Assembly (NCBI RefSeq): GCF_027359375.1
Contig: NZ_CP114779.1
Coordinates: 1,505,598-1,569,597, forward strand
Direction of reading: 5' to 3'
DNA length: 64,000 bases
Source of the DNA: Prochlorococcus marinus str. MIT 0919
GTDB taxonomy: Bacteria; Cyanobacteriota; Cyanobacteriia; PCC-6307; Cyanobiaceae
This document shows positions 58,911-64,000 of the stretch, one piece after another. Each line of letters opens with the position of its first letter. The first letter of the stretch is position 1. Below the pieces are notes generated by a model. That model was given only the letters and a program-made list of their open reading frames with translations, was not told the origin of the DNA and did no database searches. The position numbers and the translations under genes were made by a program.

Positions 58911-60956
58911 TTAATTGTTAAGCATGGTTTTTTTCCAGCCTTCTTCTTGAGACCATTCCCACACTCTAGGGTCTCTAAAATGATCTGCTATGCGATCAAA
59001 ATCAGTTTCTTTCATTGATACATACTCTAGCCATCTTTTAATATCTTTAGGCTTTATTGGATCCATTTGATTTACAAGTTTAATACCCTCTTTTCTTGTC
59101 ATTACAGATGATCTTATATCCTTAGATACATGATCAGTACACCTTCCATAGCCAAATTTTATATATTTTAAATAGTCATGAACTCCATTTTCGTGAATAT
59201 CATCTAAGTTTGAACCGGTTCTATAAGTTCTTTCGAAAGGCTCATCTGAAACTTCAAAACCAAACTCTTTTATCATTAATTCAAGATGTTTATTTGAATC
59301 CCATTCAATATAGTGACCTAGGTATATTTGTCTCAGATTTATATCGAAAATTTCTTTATCAGATGGATATTTCCAGGGATTCATATCCTGAATGCTTATA
59401 CCATCTAATCCAACAAAAAAATTCCAATCAAAGCCTCTTCCTGCATGTTCCGTTCTTTCTCTATAGTTCATCTCTGGAAAGTCTTGCATTGAAAACTGAC
59501 CGCATAAATCAGCATACCCATGTTCTCCCCAAAAAATGAGTGGTATTTTTTGTTGTATTGCAATTCGTGGTGCCGTGGTAAATATTCCCATATGTCCGTG
59601 CCAGTTCATATCTCCCATGACAACAAAGGCTAACTTATTTAATTTTTTCAAAATGGATATTGATGGACTGAATATAAGATGATCACAATTAAAACATTCT
59701 CTCATCCTAAGTAGATTTCTCCAACCAACTTTAGAATAATTATTGCCATTATAAGTAACTAAAAGTGGCTTTAACCCTAATTCTTTTATTACATAATAGG
59801 TTTGATAGTAAGAATCTTTACCCCCACTAACAGATACAATGCAGTCGTATTCACTATCGGTCTTACAATTTTTAACTATATCTAAAAGTTGTAGCTTTCT
59901 AGTAGCATAATCTTGCTTTGTAAGACTCCTTTTAGCATCTGAAACCCTGCAACCCATGCATAAACCTTTGTTGTCGAATTGCATTGGAGTTGCACTGAGG
60001 CTTGGATAGAGACACCGTGAGCAGTACTTCACATCTAATCTTAATTGGCCGTCATACTTTTTATGATCAACAAAAGAACCATGGTTAGCTTTTTTAAGTA
60101 ATTTTATACGGGTTGCATGCTCATAATTAGGTTCTCTTTTAATGAATGAACAATCAAGATTCACATTCCGTAATTTATGATCATCCCTAATTAAATTTCT
60201 TTTAATATTGGGATATGAGAGTTCCGTGAAATAGAATATATTAGATGCTGCTAATCCTTTGAATTTATTAGTTTCTAGTGCCTTTGAAAAATGCTCATAT
60301 CTCCCAGGGCCGCTATTAATGATTAAAGGAACAGATAACCCTTGAGGAATTTGAGAAATTATTCGTGGGTCATAGCCATTGCCTGAACCATCTCTATCAA
60401 TAGAGCTTATAAGAATTTCTCCAACCCCTAATTTAGAGACATATTCAATACCCTGATCTATATTAAGACCAGTATTTTGAGTTCCATTTTTATAAAAGAT
60501 ACTTGTATTATTTGAATTATCTGTCCCTATATCTATAGAAGCAACAACTGCTTGGGAGCCAAATTTACTAACTGCTTCTTTAATTACTTCCGGGTTTTCA
60601 AAAAGAGCAGTGTTAACTATGCATTTATCCGCACCGGCTTCAAAAAGATCGTTAAAATCTTCGATTTTTCTTATTCCACCGCCTACAGAAAGGGGGGCAA
60701 AACAAAATGTAGAAGTTAGCCTTACTAAGCCAGTAAAATCTGATTTGCCTATGTTGTGCCATTTGTCTTCTCTGCGGGAATCGAGCACACTGGACAGGCC
60801 TATATTCAAAATCACTATTTCATCTGCATTCCAATCCGACAATCTCTTTACTGTAGGAATTGGGTCTCCTATGGCCTGGTGATATTGAAACAGTTGACTT
60901 CTTACGAGTAAACCATCTTTAATTAGGAGTATTGGGATAAGGCGTTTATAAGTCAA
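58911..60956 (-). CDS. fused HisF-like cyclase and PP-loop N-acetyl sugar amidotransferase
   Basis: 681-residue two-domain protein. Residues 1 to about 250 are a HisF-type TIM barrel (IPILLIKDGLLVRSQLFQYH, LSVGGGIRKIEDFNDL, VASIDIG, EILISSIDRDGSGNGYD). The catalytic Asp11 position is a leucine, while the second aspartate (in SIDIG) is kept. After a linker of about 50 residues, residues 310-681 are a PseA/WbpG-type amidotransferase: a zinc-like CSRCLYP...CMGCR pair, the ATP-binding PP-loop SVSGGKDS near residue 380 and a long C-terminal region. The start is a TTG at 60956, 7 bp from hisH. It probably uses ammonia from the neighbouring glutaminase to amidate a sugar. Confidence 0.85.
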   Translation of the reverse strand: MTYKRLIPILLIKDGLLVRSQLFQYHQAIGDPIPTVKRLSDWNADEIVILNIGLSSVLDSRREDKWHNIGKSDFTGLVRLTSTFCFAPLSVGGGIRKIEDFNDLFEAGADKCIVNTALFENPEVIKEAVSKFGSQAVVASIDIGTDNSNNTSIFYKNGTQNTGLNIDQGIEYVSKLGVGEILISSIDRDGSGNGYDPRIISQIPQGLSVPLIINSGPGRYEHFSKALETNKFKGLAASNIFYFTELSYPNIKRNLIRDDHKLRNVNLDCSFIKREPNYEHATRIKLLKKANHGSFVDHKKYDGQLRLDVKYCSRCLYPSLSATPMQFDNKGLCMGCRVSDAKRSLTKQDYATRKLQLLDIVKNCKTDSEYDCIVSVSGGKDSYYQTYYVIKELGLKPLLVTYNGNNYSKVGWRNLLRMRECFNCDHLIFSPSISILKKLNKLAFVVMGDMNWHGHMGIFTTAPRIAIQQKIPLIFWGEHGYADLCGQFSMQDFPEMNYRERTEHAGRGFDWNFFVGLDGISIQDMNPWKYPSDKEIFDINLRQIYLGHYIEWDSNKHLELMIKEFGFEVSDEPFERTYRTGSNLDDIHENGVHDYLKYIKFGYGRCTDHVSKDIRSSVMTRKEGIKLVNQMDPIKPKDIKRWLEYVSMKETDFDRIADHFRDPRVWEWSQEEGWKKTMLNN

Positions 60957-60963
60957 AATATGT

Positions 60964-61596
60964 TCAATTGGTGAAATAAGAAAAGAAGCTATCTATCAGT
61001 TTTAAGCCAAAATGTTGAGATTTCTCTGGATGAAATTGTACTCCAAGAATTCTACTTTTATAAACTGCAGCTACATAGTCCTTATTACCGTGCTTGAATG
61101 AAGCAGCTACTTCTTCATTGTTTTGTGATGACAAAGCATATGAATGAATATAGTAGAACTCACCATTTAAATTGTTATGCCATGGTTGATAATCTAATTG
61201 ACCCTTTGTATATGTCCAGCCTATATGTGGAACGGTGTCATCTGATTTTCTCAAGTTAACTATTCCACCTTTAAATATACCTAAGCCTTTGGTTTTTTCA
61301 CCACCTTCAATACTCCATTCTGCCATTACTTGCATGCCTAAACATACGCCAATCCCTGGAACACAATTATCAATCATTTCAAATACTAGTCTATCAAGCC
61401 CCTTGTTTTTAATACTTTCCATGCCAGATTTAAAAGCGCCTACGCCAGGTAAAATGAAACCACTATAATTTTTAAAAATTACTTTTTCATAACTATTAAT
61501 TACATCACAATCATAATTTATGAATTCAAGTGCATTTTTTATCGATCCAATATTGCCTATCCCTGTGTGCATTATAACTATTTTTTTACGAGACAT
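60964..61596 (-). CDS. hisH: HisH-like glutamine amidotransferase
   Basis: 210-residue class I glutaminase. The catalytic cysteine is in GVCLGMQVMAEWS, and the His-Glu pair is in GVQFHPEKSQHFG; the N terminus is KKIVIMHTGIGNIGSIKNAL. The family partner HisF makes imidazoleglycerol phosphate in histidine synthesis, but here it precedes the sugar amidotransferase fusion by 7 bp. It therefore most likely supplies ammonia to that protein, like HisH2 in Pseudomonas LPS loci. Confidence 0.9.
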   Translation of the reverse strand: MSRKKIVIMHTGIGNIGSIKNALEFINYDCDVINSYEKVIFKNYSGFILPGVGAFKSGMESIKNKGLDRLVFEMIDNCVPGIGVCLGMQVMAEWSIEGGEKTKGLGIFKGGIVNLRKSDDTVPHIGWTYTKGQLDYQPWHNNLNGEFYYIHSYALSSQNNEEVAASFKHGNKDYVAAVYKSRILGVQFHPEKSQHFGLKLIDSFFSYFTN

Positions 61597-62115
61597 ACTT
61601 TCTATCCCTTGCTATTTAAGACTATTTATTTGATATAAGAATTTTAATCTTTCCAATTTTACAAGATAATCATTCTTCCATTATAACATACCTTCCTAGA
61701 GTAAACGCCCTAATCTTTACTCATTAAAGGTGCATTTGCTTTGATTTAGCAAACGCCATCGGCAATAATTATATCTTAAACCATCAAGTGCTCTTTTTTC
61801 TTTAAGCTTTGCCGACCAGAGATTTGTGGCTAATTTATCATCCCAGCTCATGCTGGTAGTTTTTTATTCCCTTAACTAACCACTTATTCCATCGAATTAA
61901 AAGCATTTTTTCAAACTTGGCATTGCTTGCCAGTATTAAGAAATATCAAATCACCAAAGTGATAATTCATTTTTTCATTGAACCTTGCTAGACGAAATTA
62001 TAATTGAGCAACTATAATAAACTTATACCATGAGTCTTATGAATGCTCTAAGTATTTATAAGTATGTTTCATGCCTTGAGAGGCATATGTAGCAATTTCA
62101 TCTTTTAATAATTAA
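61597..62115. other. divergent intergenic region of the surface-sugar locus
   Basis: 519 bp separate the minus-strand hisH gene from the plus-strand dehydratase. It holds a 44-codon minus-strand ORF at 61717-61851 and presumably the divergent promoters. A short stem-loop ATGCCT-TGAG-AGGCAT occurs near 62069. No further gene was recognised. Confidence 0.5.
61717..61851 (-). CDS. possible small protein (44 aa)
   Basis: An ATG-initiated frame encoding MSWDDKLATNLWSAKLKEKR and then ALDGLRYNYCRWRLLN plus a short tail. The composition is basic with tryptophans and could be a real small protein. No clear ribosome binding site precedes it. It could equally be a chance frame. Confidence 0.35.
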   Translation of the reverse strand: MSWDDKLATNLWSAKLKEKRALDGLRYNYCRWRLLNQSKCTFNE

Positions 62116-63117
62116 ATGTTCTCAGATTCAATCATATTAGTTACAGGGGCCACAGGGTCGTTTGGGAATACATTCATACCTATGACTTTGAAAAAATATA
62201 ACCCTAGGAAACTAATCGTTTTTTCGCGAGATGAGATGAAGCAATGGGAAATGGCTAAAAAGTTTGAAGGGGATAAGCGTATAAGGTTTTTTATAGGAGA
62301 TGTTAGAGATAAAGACAGGGTTCATAGAGCTTTGGACGGAGTTGACTATGTAGTTCATGCAGCCGCGACTAAAATAGTCCCAACTGCAGAATATAATCCT
62401 TTTGAATGTATCAAAACAAATATTAATGGTGCCATGAATATAATAGACGCATCAATTGACCAAGGAGTTAAGCAAGTTGTTGCGTTATCTACAGATAAAG
62501 CAAGTAGTCCTATTAATTTATACGGAGCAACAAAATTGGCCTCCGATAAACTATTTGTAGCAAGTAATTCATCTTACGCTAGTGGACATCAAACAAGGTT
62601 TGCTGTTGTTAGGTATGGAAATGTTATGGGCTCCAGAGGATCCATTATTCCTTTTTTTATGTCGATAAGAAGTAAGGGTTTTATTCCAATTACTGATACT
62701 AGAATGACTAGATTCATGATTTCTCTCGAACAAGGAGTTGAGTTGGTATGGAAAGCATTTGAAGATATGGTTGGCGGGGAAATATATGTAAGGAAAATAC
62801 CTTCTATGAAAATTATTGATATAGCAAAGGCCATAGCTCCAGATGCTAAACAAAAAATTACTGGGATACGACCAGGCGAAAAGTTGCATGAGCAAATGAT
62901 AGGAATTGAAGATAATCCATATACTTATGAATATTCTGATTACTTTAAAATATTGCCCCAAATAAATGATTGGGGTAATGATTCTGATAGGATTCAATCA
63001 GGTAAAAAAGTTGAAGATGGCTTTGTTTATTCAAGTGATACTAATAAAGAATGGATGGATCAAGACAAACTTTTATCCTGGATTGAAAAAAATAAGGGAA
63101 ACATCATTAAATTTTGA
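62116..63117 (+). CDS. pseB: UDP-N-acetylglucosamine 4,6-dehydratase (inverting), PseB-type
   Basis: First step of pseudaminic acid synthesis: an NADP-dependent SDR that makes UDP-4-keto-6-deoxy-L-AltNAc. The N-terminal nucleotide motif is LVTGATGSFGNTFIP; DVRDKDRVHRALDGVDYVVH-AAA, STDKASSPINLYGATKLASD (YxxxK, catalytic) and PGEKLHEQMIGIED are present. The 333-aa length is normal for PseB. Its stop overlaps the start of the aminotransferase gene by one base, so the two are translationally coupled. Confidence 0.88.
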   Translation: MFSDSIILVTGATGSFGNTFIPMTLKKYNPRKLIVFSRDEMKQWEMAKKFEGDKRIRFFIGDVRDKDRVHRALDGVDYVVHAAATKIVPTAEYNPFECIKTNINGAMNIIDASIDQGVKQVVALSTDKASSPINLYGATKLASDKLFVASNSSYASGHQTRFAVVRYGNVMGSRGSIIPFFMSIRSKGFIPITDTRMTRFMISLEQGVELVWKAFEDMVGGEIYVRKIPSMKIIDIAKAIAPDAKQKITGIRPGEKLHEQMIGIEDNPYTYEYSDYFKILPQINDWGNDSDRIQSGKKVEDGFVYSSDTNKEWMDQDKLLSWIEKNKGNIIKF

Positions 63118-64000
63118 TGATACCTTACGGAAGACAAAATATATCTGATGATGATATTAATGAAGTTATTAATGTATTAAAATCTGATTATTTAACACAA
63201 GGCCCTAGTGTCAATAAATTTGAAAATGATGTTAGACAATATGTTGGTTCTAAATATGCAATCGCGGCCAATAGTGCAACCAGTTGCCTTCACCTAGGTT
63301 GCAAGGCATTAGGTTTAGGGAAAGGAGATTGGCTTTGGACCAGTCCAAATAGCTTTGTTGCGAGTGCAAATGCTGCATTATATTGTGGTGCCAAGGTAGA
63401 CTTTGTAGATATTGATGAGGATACATATAATATTTCGATTGCCAAGTTAGAAAAGAAGCTTGTTGACGCCAAAAGAAAAAATAATCTTCCAAAAGTTATT
63501 ATGCCAGTCCATTTTGCAGGCCAAAGTTGTGATATGTATAAGATATATAAGTTATCTAAAGAGTTTAAATTTCATATTATAGAAGATGCATCCCATGCTA
63601 TAGGCGGTAAATATAATGGGAAAAAAATTGGCTGCTGTAGGTATAGTGATGTTACAGTATTTAGTTTTCACCCAGTTAAAATAATCACCACTGGAGAAGG
63701 TGGTGTCGCATTAACTAATGACAAGTTAATTGCCAACAAGATTCGGATGGAAAGGAGTCATGGTATCCAAAGGATTGATAGTTCTTTCGATCTTTCTAGG
63801 ATGAAAAGAAATGATGAAATATGGAATTACGAACAAGTCTCTTTGGGATATAATTATAGGATAACAGATATACAAGCATCCCTTGGCTCTAGTCAGTTAA
63901 AGAGGATTGATGATTTTATTCATATACGACATAGAATAGCTGAACTATATAACAAAGATTTGTCTGGCTTAAGTATAAAACTTCCTTATCAATCTACATC
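63117..64000 (+). CDS. pseC: PseC-type UDP-sugar 4-aminotransferase (runs off right edge)
   Basis: The frame is open to the right edge and encodes about 294 residues. It starts MIPYGRQNISDDDINEVINV, has the PLP region ANSATSCLHLG and the active-site lysine in FSFHPVKIITTGEGGVALTN. It is a DegT/DnrJ/EryC1/StrS-family aminotransferase and, after PseB, probably installs the 4-amino group of the pseudaminic acid precursor. The start ATG at 63117 overlaps the pseB stop. The C-terminal part lies outside the window. Confidence 0.87.
   Translation, partial: MIPYGRQNISDDDINEVINVLKSDYLTQGPSVNKFENDVRQYVGSKYAIAANSATSCLHLGCKALGLGKGDWLWTSPNSFVASANAALYCGAKVDFVDIDEDTYNISIAKLEKKLVDAKRKNNLPKVIMPVHFAGQSCDMYKIYKLSKEFKFHIIEDASHAIGGKYNGKKIGCCRYSDVTVFSFHPVKIITTGEGGVALTNDKLIANKIRMERSHGIQRIDSSFDLSRMKRNDEIWNYEQVSLGYNYRITDIQASLGSSQLKRIDDFIHIRHRIAELYNKDLSGLSIKLPYQST

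Noticed and set aside
60964-61596. HisH as a histidine-biosynthesis gene
   Set aside because: Its position 7 bp before the sugar amidotransferase fusion and the absence of other his genes nearby favour the sugar role; a second HisH elsewhere would be expected for histidine synthesis.

Overview
The window comes from a marine picocyanobacterium, almost certainly Prochlorococcus and probably a low-light-adapted lineage; the strain is not determined. The evidence is AT-rich coding DNA, short intergenic spaces, photosystem genes (psbB-psbT, psbM, psaE), cytochrome b6f genes (petB-petD), cyanobacterial regulators (pipX-pipY, nrdR), a minCDE cluster, and an rRNA operon whose spacer carries tRNA-Ile and tRNA-Ala.

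Layout. 1-2.3 kb: the 5' part of a PucC-like transporter, a UDP-glucose dehydrogenase and a small ORF. 2.4-9.4 kb (minus strand): tRNA-Phe, a sugar kinase, metK, a HAD phosphatase, ribosomal protein S1, nrdR, psbT and psbB. 9.6-12.6 kb (plus): a ferredoxin, psbM, a thioesterase, prmC, tsaC and a small membrane ORF. 12.6-17.3 kb (minus): tRNA-Thr, minE-minD-minC, an HD phosphohydrolase and ctpA. 17.4-20 kb: petBD, converging on a neutral invertase. 20-25.9 kb: a long leader, then 16S, tRNA-Ile, tRNA-Ala, 23S and 5S. 26-30.6 kb: mutM-psaE, a conserved unknown, a LysM protein and an aldehyde dehydrogenase. 30.8-36.4 kb is looser and looks accessory: a VTT membrane protein, unknown genes, a pilin-like protein with alanine/glutamate-rich repeats whose leader is out of frame, an ADP-ribosylglycohydrolase, a protein with a PilB/GspE N-domain-like start, and an integrase-like fragment beside tandem tRNA-Thr and tRNA-Tyr. 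36.4-58.6 kb is ordinary housekeeping: aroQ, miaE, cobI, der, an EcfT-like protein, pipX-pipY, sepF, proC, a glycosyltransferase, an MFS transporter, recO, a deoC-like gene, hpf, lipB, acyl-ACP synthetase, pdhC, queA, and cysK with two transsulfuration enzymes.

58.9-64 kb is the most notable part. It is a surface-sugar locus with a HisF-like/PP-loop sugar amidotransferase fusion, a HisH-type glutaminase beside it, and divergently a PseB-type dehydratase followed by a PseC-type aminotransferase that runs off the right edge. Together they suggest synthesis of an acetamidino-modified nonulosonic acid, probably of the pseudaminic type, for a surface glycan. The fusion joins two proteins that are separate in the characterised WbpG/HisH2/HisF2 system, and its HisF domain has lost one of the two catalytic aspartates of histidine-pathway HisF.

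Other points of interest are the DeoC homologue with glutamine at the Schiff-base lysine position, a 95-bp convergent overlap between proC and a glycosyltransferase, the divergent 5' overlap of hpf and lipB, and perfect palindromes near the tRNA pair and in the rRNA leader. All calls come from reading the sequence; no database search was run.
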